Shown: positions 1-9,400 of the stretch, in pieces
How positions within the stretch are numbered: the first letter of the stretch is position 1
Layout: each line of letters opens with the position of its first letter
NCBI GenBank assembly: GCA_020444265.1
Contig: JAHLLH010000003.1
Location: 372,001-436,000 of the forward strand
Direction: 5' to 3'
Length of the DNA: 64,000 bases
Origin: a bacterium
GTDB taxonomy: Bacteria > Electryoneota > Electryoneia > Electryoneales > Electryoneaceae
Translations under genes and position numbers: made by a program
Notes under the pieces: model-generated
What the model saw: only the letters and a program-made list of their open reading frames with translations
Databases searched by the model: none
What the model was told of the DNA's origin: nothing

Positions 1-2
1 GG

Positions 3-1067
3 TACAACACCTTCTTCGGGTTGCAGGGGTATGGGCAGGTGATGTTCAGCGACGTGCTGGGAAACCATATCATCTTCCTCGGTACTGATCTCTACTACAG
101 CTTTGAGAACAGCAACTTCGATCTCTTCTACTACTATCTGCCCGAACGTACGGACATCGGCGGCGGGTTGTTCCATAATGTCTATTTCTTTAATTACGGG
201 AACGTTCGAGACCGTAACTACGGCGCCAGCATATCGGTAAACTATCCCTTCTCGCGGAACAAGCGGCTCGATTTTTCCGGTGCCTTCATCAATATCGATC
301 GTGATGCCTGGGACTACAACCTGGCCGATTACGTTCAGGCGGAGAAACGTCACTTTGTTCTGCCGACCCTCGCTTATGTCTTCGACAACACCCTTTGGGG
401 CTACACGGGTCCTGTGGCGGGGCAGCGGTACCGAGTTGCCTTCTCCTACAGCCCCAAGTTCAGCGAAGTGCCGGCGGATTCATCGGAGATATGGGGCTTT
501 GATTTCAAAACCCTCTCCTTTGATGCACGTAAATACTATCACGTTGGACGAGATTATTCCTTCGCTTTCCGTCTCGCCGGTGCGGCCAGCTTTGGCGAGC
601 ATCCCCAGCAGTTTTTCCTCGGTGGAGTAGGCAACTGGATCAATCGTCGCTTCAATGGCGACATCCGGATCAACATCGATGATATTTACTTCTCCGGGTT
701 CGCTACCCCTCTGCGTGGTGCAGATTACTACGAGAAGTGGGGGACACGCTACCTGTTGTCGAATACGGAATTCCGTTTCCCGTTGGTGCACCAGCTCTTC
801 TTTGGCTGGCCGTTGCCTTTCTTCTTCTACAACATCCGGGGTGCCCTCTTCTTGGATGTCGGGTCAGCCTGGACAGGCGATGATTTCCGTGGCACCATGA
901 CCGGTCCTCGAGGCGAGACGCGATTTGATGACATCGAACTGGGCTATGGCTGGGGTGCACGGCTCAACCTGGGATACTTCCTGCTGAAGTTCGATATTGC
1001 CTGGGAGAATGACCTTTATACCGTCAGCAAACCGAAATACTACTTCTCCCTGGGAGCGGATTTGTAA
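3..1067 (+). CDS. Outer-membrane beta-barrel protein, Omp85/BamA-like C-terminal part (5' truncated)
   Basis: The reading frame is open from the window edge, so the N-terminus is missing; a TTG at 21 is not a convincing start. The visible part is a run of alternating aromatic/polar strands (FFYYYLPERTDIGGGLFH near the start, then GGVGNWINRR, NTEFRFPL, ALFLDVGSAW, GWGARLNLGYFLLKFDIAW). The ending, with a barrel strand, a GSAW strand and a final strand, is typical of the surface-antigen D15 domain of Omp85 proteins. In FCB genomes similar barrels sit at the C-terminus of long TolB/tricorn-propeller-like proteins, so the missing part may be a periplasmic propeller or POTRA domains; that is inference. 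It is probably an outer-membrane assembly or secretion pore. A hairpin plus T-run follows it. Confidence 0.7.
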   Translation, partial: YNTFFGLQGYGQVMFSDVLGNHIIFLGTDLYYSFENSNFDLFYYYLPERTDIGGGLFHNVYFFNYGNVRDRNYGASISVNYPFSRNKRLDFSGAFINIDRDAWDYNLADYVQAEKRHFVLPTLAYVFDNTLWGYTGPVAGQRYRVAFSYSPKFSEVPADSSEIWGFDFKTLSFDARKYYHVGRDYSFAFRLAGAASFGEHPQQFFLGGVGNWINRRFNGDIRINIDDIYFSGFATPLRGADYYEKWGTRYLLSNTEFRFPLVHQLFFGWPLPFFFYNIRGALFLDVGSAWTGDDFRGTMTGPRGETRFDDIELGYGWGARLNLGYFLLKFDIAWENDLYTVSKPKYYFSLGADL

Positions 1068-1103
1068 CGGCCTGACAGCGAACAAGATTTGCTTTAGCGA
1101 TGG

Positions 1104-1136
1104 TTGAACGATTCCTGTTCAATCGTCGTATTTTTT
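1104..1136 (+). terminator. Probable intrinsic terminator after the barrel gene
   Basis: A short inverted repeat TTGAAC / GTTCAA (1104-1109 and 1117-1122, 7-nt loop) is followed a few bases later by a T-rich tract at 1128-1136. It lies 36 bases after the stop of the barrel gene and before the PLP enzyme. The stem is short, so the call is moderate. Confidence 0.45.
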
Positions 1137-1213
1137 ATATGTCTACGGGAAACTCTTGCCTTGAAAGATTTCTTATCAGACCTTTACCCCTGTCATTCTG
1201 GGGTGACACAACT

Positions 1214-2368
1214 ATGAACCGCTACATCATCAACCGTACCTCACGATTGGACCAGTGGGCCCCACGTCCCAGCCGGGATCCGATGGAGTTTCATCGCTGG
1301 CTGCCGGGCTATGAGCGAACTCCTCTGCACAATCTGACCCGTGTGGCGGGTGAGTTGGGCCTGCGTTCACTCTACCTCAAGGATGAATCCCGCCGTTTAA
1401 CGCTACCAGCCTTCAAGATTCTTGGTGCTTCCTGGGCTGTTTACCAATTTTTACTTCGTGAAACACGCACCTCCCCCGAAGAGTGTCAATCGCTCGATGA
1501 CCTACGCGCCCTCGCGGAAAAGCTGGGTCGTCGCAAGCTGATCACTGCTTCGGATGGCAATCATGGACGTGCTGTCGCACGAATGGCATCGTGGATCGGG
1601 TGGGATGCGAAGGTCTTCATGCCATTGGGGACGGTTCGGGCACGTATCGATGCAATCGAGTCGGAACGGGCAACAGTGCAGGTGGTGGACGGCTCCTATG
1701 ACGAGGCGGTCCGTTTGGCACGTGATGCCGAAGATGAGTACTCCCTCCTCGTGCAGGATACCTCCTGGCAGGGCTACGAGACCATCCCCGCATGGATTGT
1801 CGAAGGTTATTCGACACTGCTCTGGGAAGTGGACGAGGCCCTGCAGGAGGACTCCCTACCCCAACCCGACCTGGTGATTGTTCCGGTAGGAGTGGGGGCG
1901 TTGGCAGGAGCGGTCATTCGTCACTACCGACGCGAAGGGATTGTCAGCCCGCCAAGGATTCTCGCGGTCGAGCCCCTCGGTGCCGAATGCGCCCTCGAAT
2001 CGCTCACCTTCGATGAGATTGTCACCGTCCCAGGGCAGTCTGACACCATCATGGCAGGCCTGAACTGCGGCACGTTGGCATCCGTGGTCTGGCCCTACAT
2101 CCGGGATGGGTTGGACGGTGTGGTTGCGATGGAGGACCAGTGGGCACGAGAAGCAGTCCGCACCCTCGCGAGCAACCAGGTGATCGCAGGCGAATCGGGC
2201 GGCGCGGCGCTCGGGGCACTGATCGCCCTGCTGAAATCCCCCGACCTTTTCCCGATCCGCAAAGCGCTCAACCTCAACGCTTCCAGCCGTGTCCTCGCCT
2301 TCGCTACCGAGGGCATCACCGATCCGGTGATGTACGCCCGGATTCTGGGCGCTGGACGATCCGACTGA
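1214..2368 (+). CDS. Diaminopropionate ammonia-lyase-like PLP enzyme
   Basis: A 384-residue fold-type II PLP enzyme. Residues 65-72 (PAFKILGA) carry the Schiff-base lysine K68 in the place of the usual S-x-K-x-R-G-A motif. SDGNHGRA is the substrate-loop asparagine motif, and VPVGVGALAGAV plus GESGGAALGAL are phosphate/ring-binding glycine loops. The order and the phrase AGLNCGT match the family that splits 2,3-diaminopropionate to pyruvate and ammonia (YgeX/DpaL). The ATG at 1214 is chosen because family homology starts just after it; the open frame extends 38 codons further upstream without homology. No strong ribosome site is visible. Its 3' end is duplicated at 3665-3836. Substrate is inferred from family resemblance; threonine dehydratase-like activity is an alternative. 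Confidence 0.75.
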   Translation: MNRYIINRTSRLDQWAPRPSRDPMEFHRWLPGYERTPLHNLTRVAGELGLRSLYLKDESRRLTLPAFKILGASWAVYQFLLRETRTSPEECQSLDDLRALAEKLGRRKLITASDGNHGRAVARMASWIGWDAKVFMPLGTVRARIDAIESERATVQVVDGSYDEAVRLARDAEDEYSLLVQDTSWQGYETIPAWIVEGYSTLLWEVDEALQEDSLPQPDLVIVPVGVGALAGAVIRHYRREGIVSPPRILAVEPLGAECALESLTFDEIVTVPGQSDTIMAGLNCGTLASVVWPYIRDGLDGVVAMEDQWAREAVRTLASNQVIAGESGGAALGALIALLKSPDLFPIRKALNLNASSRVLAFATEGITDPVMYARILGAGRSD

Positions 2369-2496
2369 CACACAGCTTGGTCCTGACCAAATCAGCGTCT
2401 ATCTTTTTTTCAAGACCATTTCGGCGATTCGTCCGGTCATTGGATGACTAGGTTCGATGTTGTCCCGGATGCCACCAGCAGCAATGAGAAGACCCT

Positions 2497-3681
2497 ATGC
2501 GCACGATTTGGAAATACTGCCTCCTCTTTGCTGGAACCGTGACGCTCGAAGCCCTGGTGCTGCTCCTGATCGGCGGCTATGATCGCCCGCCGTGGGGCGA
2601 TGAGGGACACTTCATTGCAGCAGTCCATGCATTTGCCGCAAACCCACTCACCATTACCGATTACAAAGAAGTCACGACCCCGCTTACCTTTTACCTCTAC
2701 GCTGGCTGGGGGGCACTCTTCGGGATGGGAGTGGGGAGTTTACGGCTGCTTTCAATGTTGCTGGCGGGGGGGAGCGCTGTCCTCACGCTGCACCTGTTTG
2801 AACGATTCTCCTACCGTTCCTGGCTGGCAATTGCTTCCACCGGGTTCATGGTACTCTTTCCCTATGCACTCGGCTCGGGGATGTTTGTCTACACCGACAT
2901 GCTCTTCCAGCTCCTCGTCCTGATCACCACCATCAGCTTGCTGGAGAAGAAGTTGGTCGTCTGGACCGTTGCGCTCACCCTGGCGCTGCTGACACGGCAA
3001 TACGCTCTCTTCCTCGTTCTCGGTGCAGGCCTGCTCGGCTTGCGGCACATGATAGCGGGGGATTGGAAAGCGGGGACAGTCTGGTGGGGGACAAGCCTGC
3101 TGGCGATGATCCCGTTACTGGGACTCATGCTGGTCTGGGGCGGGATATCGCCACCGACCGGGCGAGAGATCTGGGGGGCGGACAGCGGGCACGGCTGGAA
3201 TCCGCACGCCTTCACCACCCTGGTCACCTTCAGCGGCCTCTACCTGCTGCCCTTTATCGCATTGTCCAGGAAACGGCTGATTCCGCGCGGACGGCAACTC
3301 TTTCTCTTGGTCCCAGCTCTGCTCTTTTTTATCCTCTTTCCCGTCCGTGCATCCGAAGTCACCCAATCTCAACTGGGCATCGAAACCGTTGGCCTGCTGC
3401 ACAAAATGCTGGTCCGTTTCCTGCCGGAAGTTTTCGTATGGATGGTTCTTGTGGTGGGCTTTGTCGCGGGGATAGTCCTGCTCATTTCGGTCGTGCGGTC
3501 ATTGGTGCAGGCGTGGCATCATCAGAACGGCAACGCATCCCTGATCCTCCCCCTGCTCATCCTCGCCTACCTCTTCCTGATGCCCTTCTCCTACCAGACC
3601 TGGGAGAAATACCTGCTGACCATCCTCCCAATGATGATCGCCTATTTGCTGTCTATCCATAAGCAGGGGATAGAGCAATAG
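2497..3681 (+). CDS. GT-C superfamily membrane glycosyltransferase
   Basis: A 394-residue polytopic membrane protein with about ten hydrophobic segments. After the first segment comes a luminal/periplasmic loop with PPWGDEGHF (about residues 31-39), the position where GT-C enzymes keep their catalytic acidic residues, followed by KEVTTPLTFYLYA. LLTRQYALFLVL later in the protein also recalls Alg10/PMT-type enzymes. These enzymes transfer a sugar from a polyprenyl-phosphate donor on the outer face of the membrane; donor and acceptor here are unknown. The last codons overlap, in another frame, the stranded 3' copy of the upstream PLP gene, so the gene end appears to sit on recombined DNA. Confidence 0.6.
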   Translation: MRTIWKYCLLFAGTVTLEALVLLLIGGYDRPPWGDEGHFIAAVHAFAANPLTITDYKEVTTPLTFYLYAGWGALFGMGVGSLRLLSMLLAGGSAVLTLHLFERFSYRSWLAIASTGFMVLFPYALGSGMFVYTDMLFQLLVLITTISLLEKKLVVWTVALTLALLTRQYALFLVLGAGLLGLRHMIAGDWKAGTVWWGTSLLAMIPLLGLMLVWGGISPPTGREIWGADSGHGWNPHAFTTLVTFSGLYLLPFIALSRKRLIPRGRQLFLLVPALLFFILFPVRASEVTQSQLGIETVGLLHKMLVRFLPEVFVWMVLVVGFVAGIVLLISVVRSLVQAWHHQNGNASLILPLLILAYLFLMPFSYQTWEKYLLTILPMMIAYLLSIHKQGIEQ

Positions 3682-3836
3682 GCAACCTGACCGCCCTAAT
3701 GAAATCTCCCGACCTCTACCCAATCCGCAAAGTCCTCAACCTGAACTCATCCAGCCGTGTCCTCACCTTCGCCACCGAAGGCATCACGGATCCCAAGATG
3801 TACGCGAAGATTTTGGGGCGGGGTAGTACTACATAA
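3665..3836 (+). pseudogene. Stranded 3' fragment of a second diaminopropionate ammonia-lyase gene
   Basis: Read in frame from 3666, this stretch encodes the last 56 residues of a protein matching the end of the PLP enzyme at 1214-2368. By hand alignment 40 of 56 residues are identical (KSPDLYPIRKVLNLN against KSPDLFPIRKALNLN; FATEGITDP identical), and the stop codon TAA lies at 3834-3836. No start or upstream domain exists: the preceding sequence belongs to the glycosyltransferase in another frame. It is a remnant of a diverged tandem copy or a gene-end duplicate left by an insertion event. Confidence 0.85.
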
Positions 3837-3866
3837 AAGCCGATTTATTAACATCATATAGCTATT

Positions 3867-5339
3867 CTACTCAAGAGATTCTAACTTACTAATGAAATAT
3901 TCTTTTTCAGGCTTACTGTGATACTTTTTAAGCATTTTAATAGCATATGATCGTTCATCGGAATATGGAAGGTTGTATTTGTGCTTAGCTAACGCAAAAT
4001 TGTACAATGCTATTGCTGCTCTCTCGTACTTTTTATCTCCTAGGAAGGATGCAATCGACTCGTCATATTTCTTAATACCTTCTTTAAAATTATTCTTCGC
4101 GAACTCAATTAGGCCATAAGTCGCCTTTAGGATAGGTTCAGCTTCCTTTTCTACAGTAATTGTTTCTAGAAGTTTTAATCCTGTCATGATACCGCCTATA
4201 TCCTCATCTAAAGCACATGCGTATAGCATATTATTAACTAACATAGAATTTTTGTTAATAGTAAGTCCCATTAATGCAATATCTTTAGATCTAACATAAT
4301 CTTCATGAAGCGATGCAGATATGTAGCTAGAAAATATCCAAGGATCTGGTGTTAATGGCTGGTAATGTGCCCATTTAATAGATTCATCAAGAGTATTGCT
4401 ATAATCCTTTCTGTAATATGCATCGATCGCTCTTGCCTCAAAAGCCAAGTCAACTCTCGGATTTTGGGAGTCAACCTCAATACTTAAGTCTTTAGTCGCC
4501 CATTCAGCCTGCGCAAGACTATTTTCGGTTGGATCATCTAGGCTATCTAAAAACAGTTTTCTGGACTTCTTTTTTCTTCCTGAGTTAAGTTCAAGTGTTG
4601 CATAACTACCGTTTAGTTCAGTTAAAAATCTTTTGCTGTAATTACTTGAATTTAGTATTGACTTTGCTTCCCGTGTCAACAGCTGTTTTAAGTCGTTTTT
4701 GTCTGCGATTGATATGTCCGTAGATAATAGCCATGGATCTAGCTTGGTTCTCGGAGATCTACGTAGGTAATGGAGTGCTTCATCTGGGTTTCCATGGATT
4801 TCTAGTAGAGCTGTCATTTGTCTCAATACATAACGACTATCGCCACCTAAGTTCAGAGCTACGCGGGCAGAATCTACAGCTTTCGATGTGTTGCCAAGCA
4901 TACTATGGAAAAAGGCCGCATCACACCAATCGATAGGATTGTAGGGGTCTGATCTAAGCCTTTTACGAACCTGCTTGATAGAATCAGACTTCTTTTTCCC
5001 ATCCCAAATAGGAGAGGGAGATTCATGAATACCCAAATTAAGTAGAAGAGATTTTATCGCTGGTCTCATTATTGGGGAGATCGGTTTATTCTTAAGAAAT
5101 AAAGCTGCCTTTTTTGCTTCAGTTGGATCTCCAAATATCGAAGAAGCAAGAGTGTATTCAATTGCATTTGCTACACTTTGATTATTATCCCATTTGTCTT
5201 TAGCCTCTTTATAGACCTCTTCTGTGTTGTAAGGTAACTTCGCAGGTGTTATAGAGGCCTGAGAAGGGGCCTTAAACACGGCAAACGGGAGAACTCGAGG
5301 TAGTAGGAATCGGTCATTGAAAGAATTGAAGGAAGTCAT
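3867..5339 (-). CDS. Hypothetical helical-repeat (TPR-like) protein coupled to a kinase
   Basis: A 490-residue protein with no family I recognise with confidence. Most of it is predicted helical with paired-helix periodicity. Segments such as NPIDWCDAAFFHSMLGN, KAVDSARVALNLGG and AAIALYNFALAKHKY have the small/large residue spacing of tetratricopeptide repeats. There is no signal peptide and no membrane segment, so it should be cytoplasmic. Its ATG overlaps the kinase stop (ATGA at 5336-5339), and a strong GGAGG lies 4 bases before the start, so the two are one operon and probably partners. AT-rich codon use sets it apart from neighbouring genes. A scaffold or substrate for the kinase is the simplest inference. 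Confidence 0.65.
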   Translation of the reverse strand: MTSFNSFNDRFLLPRVLPFAVFKAPSQASITPAKLPYNTEEVYKEAKDKWDNNQSVANAIEYTLASSIFGDPTEAKKAALFLKNKPISPIMRPAIKSLLLNLGIHESPSPIWDGKKKSDSIKQVRKRLRSDPYNPIDWCDAAFFHSMLGNTSKAVDSARVALNLGGDSRYVLRQMTALLEIHGNPDEALHYLRRSPRTKLDPWLLSTDISIADKNDLKQLLTREAKSILNSSNYSKRFLTELNGSYATLELNSGRKKKSRKLFLDSLDDPTENSLAQAEWATKDLSIEVDSQNPRVDLAFEARAIDAYYRKDYSNTLDESIKWAHYQPLTPDPWIFSSYISASLHEDYVRSKDIALMGLTINKNSMLVNNMLYACALDEDIGGIMTGLKLLETITVEKEAEPILKATYGLIEFAKNNFKEGIKKYDESIASFLGDKKYERAAIALYNFALAKHKYNLPYSDERSYAIKMLKKYHSKPEKEYFISKLESLE

Positions 5340-6397
5340 CTTCCCTCCAAAAGAATTTGTTCTGCTCTGTACGCTAGAGTATTAAAAACACCAACGTATG
5401 GAGCAACTGAATATTGCACCCCAGATTTTCCGAGAAGCCGTTTTCTGCCTCGTTTTTTGTACTCGGGTTCTGTTAGTTCTTTTAGAGCAGTGAAGAACTG
5501 CTCATGGAGTTGTTTGGGTAAATCTTCGTAGTATTCCTCAATTTCTATCAACACATGATTCCAGTATTTACGCCACATTTGCATGGCATCGTCTAAAGAT
5601 ACGGAAATACTTGGTGATGGGATGGCAATATCAGGCAACTTAGAAAGAACAGACTGAGTCATTCCTAAACCATAAAAATAAAAAGTGCACATAGACCCCA
5701 AATGATATAGTTCAATAGATCTACGGCATATGTCGATGTTATCATCGTGAATGTTATATATAATTTCAGGAGGAGCGTTCCAAAAAGCACCACAGTGAAT
5801 ATCAGTTGAGTAGTAGGGTTTAGCGGTCGACTCATTATCTAATGATCTACCAAGATCACCAATTTTAGTTTCCTTGTCTCCCATATTAAAGACATTAGAT
5901 GGTTTCAAATCCATGTGAAAAATATTGTTGAAATGCAATTCTGACAAGCCCACTGCTATATGATGAAGAGATCTAAATTTCCATGCAGTGTCAAAATTGT
6001 CAGAGAGAAGATGCAGTTCTTCGACATCTGAATCTGCTTTCTCGAATATTAGGAAAGGTACTGGGTAGGCAGGATAATCCTTTATCCGTACTTCACCATG
6101 ATCCAGCACCTTTAAAATCCGTTTCATGTTTCTATCTGAGCATTTTATTACAAGAGCTTTCTCATATTGATATGCCTGTGTAACTTCCTGAAGCTTTCCC
6201 ATGACATCTTCGTCATCTTGAAGTATGTGCCCCAGATCAATTGCTTTGCAAAAAGCTTCTTTACCAGAATCTATATTTTTAACATCGTAGCCATAAGAGA
6301 AATTACTCTTAGTAATTATGCGTGGGTGCCTAGAGGTAACTTCCCACTCGTTATTTAGGATTTTTCCTTTAAGTAAGGCTGACGGATTCATATTCAT
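5336..6397 (-). CDS. Serine/threonine protein kinase
   Basis: A 353-residue cytoplasmic Hanks-type kinase. Visible motifs: the ATP-anchoring lysine in AFCKAID (K51), a helix-C glutamate candidate E79, the catalytic loop HMDLKPSN (residues 161-168, D163, N168), metal-binding DLG (D181) in place of DFG, and APPE (208-211) for the APE motif. The glycine-rich loop is degenerate (NFSYGYDV). No transmembrane helix, PASTA or other sensor domain follows; about 140 helical residues after the kinase core are unassigned. GGAG lies 8 bases before the ATG. It is translationally coupled to the helical-repeat protein downstream and sits in an AT-rich island, suggesting horizontal acquisition. A signalling or defence role is inference. 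Confidence 0.85.
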   Translation of the reverse strand: MNMNPSALLKGKILNNEWEVTSRHPRIITKSNFSYGYDVKNIDSGKEAFCKAIDLGHILQDDEDVMGKLQEVTQAYQYEKALVIKCSDRNMKRILKVLDHGEVRIKDYPAYPVPFLIFEKADSDVEELHLLSDNFDTAWKFRSLHHIAVGLSELHFNNIFHMDLKPSNVFNMGDKETKIGDLGRSLDNESTAKPYYSTDIHCGAFWNAPPEIIYNIHDDNIDICRRSIELYHLGSMCTFYFYGLGMTQSVLSKLPDIAIPSPSISVSLDDAMQMWRKYWNHVLIEIEEYYEDLPKQLHEQFFTALKELTEPEYKKRGRKRLLGKSGVQYSVAPYVGVFNTLAYRAEQILLEGR

Positions 6398-6484
6398 TAT
6401 CTTTTCTCCAATGAATTTTGGTAAAAATGTTAGACTATCTCAGAATACTTACAATATATAAAAAGAGAACAGCGATCTTCCTAA

Positions 6485-9400
6485 TCATAAGACAATCCTA
6501 TCAAGCGGCAACCTGACCGCTCCCTGATCAAACCGATCCACCAGCAGCTCCCCATGCTCGAGGGCGTGGCGGAAGAGCTCCCAGGTTAAGCGGACGTCTT
6601 GTCGGCAGTATTTCTCGATCTCGTCGATTTTGCCTTCTTTCCACCATTGCAGGGATTGGAGGCCGTCGGCGGATTTGGCGGCGCCGAGGGTGGCTTTGCC
6701 GAGGTCGCCGAGTTTGACACGGAACCCGTGCCGGTTGTGGATTTCTTCCAGCAGGTCCAGCGAGGGCAGGCCGCGCAGGTCGGTGCCGGAATAGACCGAC
6801 AGGACGGCGTAGTCGAACCGTTTGTGATTGTACCCCACCACCAGATCCGCCTGCTCGAGCCGTTCGATCAGCTCGGGGACATCGTCCTCCATCCACGTCA
6901 CATAGGCGTCCTCTTTCGACTCGTAGGTCACCGCCAACGCGACACGCATCAAGTGCGCATTGTGCCAGCCACCGACCTCTTCGGCGGAAAGCTGGGTCTC
7001 GAGATCGAAGACGACAATGTCCTTGCCCTCGATCAAGGGAAGTCTGCTGACCCACGGCTCTTCCGCAGCTTCCTCTTTTGAGGAGGCGATGCTCTTCTTT
7101 TGCAGGGGGACCGTCTGCGCCGCGCCTTCGGTGCCGAAGGTGGTCCACGCCAATTCCGGGTCGGCTTCGAGTTTGTCGCCGCCGGTCAGGTGCTGTAGCA
7201 GACGGATGGCGCCCTGTTTGTCGAGGGGTTGGTTGCCGTGCCCGCATTTCGGCGAATGGATGCAGGAGGGGCAGCCATCCTCGCAGGGGCATTCCTCGAC
7301 CAGCTTGAGCACCGCTTCGAACAGCTCCGGCAGCACCTCGAAGGCACGATTTGCCAGGCCGACCCCGCCGGGGTGGCCATCGTAGAGGAACACCGTCGCC
7401 CCGCCCGTTTCCGGGTGACGGGTGAAGCTGATCCCGCCGAGGTCATTCCGATCACACAACGCGAACAGTGGCAGCAGCGCGAGGGAGGCGTGCTCGGTGG
7501 CATGCAAACTGCCCATCGGGTGTTTCTTCTCCTCGATCAGGCCAGCGGTCGCGGCATCGCCCGGCTCGAACCAGATGCCGATGGTCTTGTAGACAATGGG
7601 CGGCAGGTCGAGAGGGTGCTCGGACAGTTTTTCGCGCGATGCCGTGGACCGTTTCTCGAACCCAACCACCGTCTCGGTCACCTTCAGCTTGCCGAGGCTG
7701 ACCGTGTAACGCTCCTCCTTACGGACCTCGTACACTTCGAGAATGTCAGTCTGTTTGTCGCCACGTACCTGCGTGTAGTAGGGCACCTCCGCCTTACGGA
7801 CCCAGGCCTCCTCTTTGCCGGTGTCGAGCTTGCTGACGAGGTAGGTTTCCCCATGATGCAGGTAGATCGCGCCGGGATGGCACTCGGACAGCGCCTGCCA
7901 GCCGGAGACCCTTCCGATGAGTCGTTTCTGCGTCTCCTCGAAGATGGTGAAGGTCGCGCCGCCAGCACGAATATCGATCTCCCGTTGCGGCTGTTTCCGT
8001 TTCGAGAAGTACACCTTTCCGCCTGCTGCCTCCAGCAGGTCGCCCTTCTGCACGAGCGCACGGATCGCCGGTTCGAGGGTGGTACGTGGCCATATCGGCT
8101 CATCGAGGCGCAACGGCACCTCTTGCGCCGCGCAGGCGAGATGGCTGCCGAGCAGGTAGGGGTTGGCGCCATCGACCACCGCCGATTCGACGGGGCGACG
8201 GAAAAAATCGTCCGGGTGACGCATGAAATACTGGTCGAGCGCATCGGGCAGGGCAATCAGGAAGACGGCGGAGTCGCGTTCCTGACGGCCCACTCGTCCG
8301 CCGCGCTGCCAGGTCGCCGCGATGGTGCCGGGGTAGCCGACCAGAATCGCGACATCGAGGCCACCGATGTCGATCCCCATCTCGAGGGCGGAAGTGGCGA
8401 TGACCCCATCCAACTCCCCGGAACGCAATTTTCCCTCGATCTCACGCCGTTCGCTGGGCAAATAGCCGCTGCGGTAGGCGGAGAGTCGCGCACCAAGGCC
8501 GGGGTCGGATTGCAGGGTCCAGCTGTGGATCAGTTCGGTGATCTTGCGCGCCTTGGTGAAGACAATCGTCTTCAGGCCGCTGTCCACCGCTTCGGTCAGC
8601 AAGCGGACGGCGCTGGTGTAAAGCGAGGTCATCGGGTTGATGAAGAGGAAGTTCCGTTCGGCAGTCGCCGCACCACTTTTTTCGACCACCTCAAAGTCGA
8701 GCCCGGTCAGCTCCTTGGCCAACCCGCCTGGATTGGCGATGGTGGCCGAGGCGGCAAGGAATTGCGGCTTGGCCCGGTAGAACCCGGCAATCCTGCGCAG
8801 GCGATGGAGAATCTGCAGCACATGGCTGCCAAAAATGCCCTTGTAGCCGTGGAGCTCATCGACCACTACAAACCGAAGGTTGCGGAAGAGCTTCTCCCAT
8901 TGGGTATGGAAGGGCATCATCCCCTGGTGCATCATGTCGGGGTTGGTCAGCAGCAGGTTGGGTGGATCTTTGCGGATCTTGGTCCGCTCAGCGCGCGGAG
9001 TGTCTCCATCATAAATCGCCGTCCGAATGTGATCGAGCCCGGGACGAGCCGTCATCTCCTGGATACGTTTCAACTGATCCTGCGCGAGTGCCTTGATGGG
9101 GAAGATGAGAATAGCGCGTGCGTCCGGGTCTGCGACCATCGCCTCGAGAATCGGCAGCAGGAAGTTGAGGGTCTTGCCGGAAGCGGTGGGGGTGACAGTG
9201 ACCACATTGTTCCCATCCCGTGCCCCTTGCACCCCTTCGACCTGGTGGCTGTAAAGCCGTTGGATACCCTCAGCCCGAAGCGCTTCGGCAAGCGGGGGCG
9301 GCAGAGGCGGATTCAACGCCGTGAAACGGGCCGGAGAAGCGGCAATCCGTTCACGATGCACCACTTCCTTGCCATACCGTTCATCCTGCTCAACCCGGAG

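Larger units (their letters stand above)
3837..6484. other. AT-rich island 1
   Basis: Base composition changes abruptly to AT-rich after the stranded gene fragment and returns to GC-rich at the 3' end of the helicase gene. The island holds two minus-strand genes and short non-coding ends. No transposase, integrase or tRNA is visible. A 14-base direct repeat, GGCAACCTGACCGC, lies at 3681-3694 and 6507-6520, close to both boundaries; it may be coincidental. Confidence 0.7.

Noticed and set aside
2376-2411. Possible terminator after the lyase gene (TTGGT/ACCAA with later T-run)
   Set aside because: The stem is only five bases and the T-run begins about 16 bases after it, so the support is too weak.
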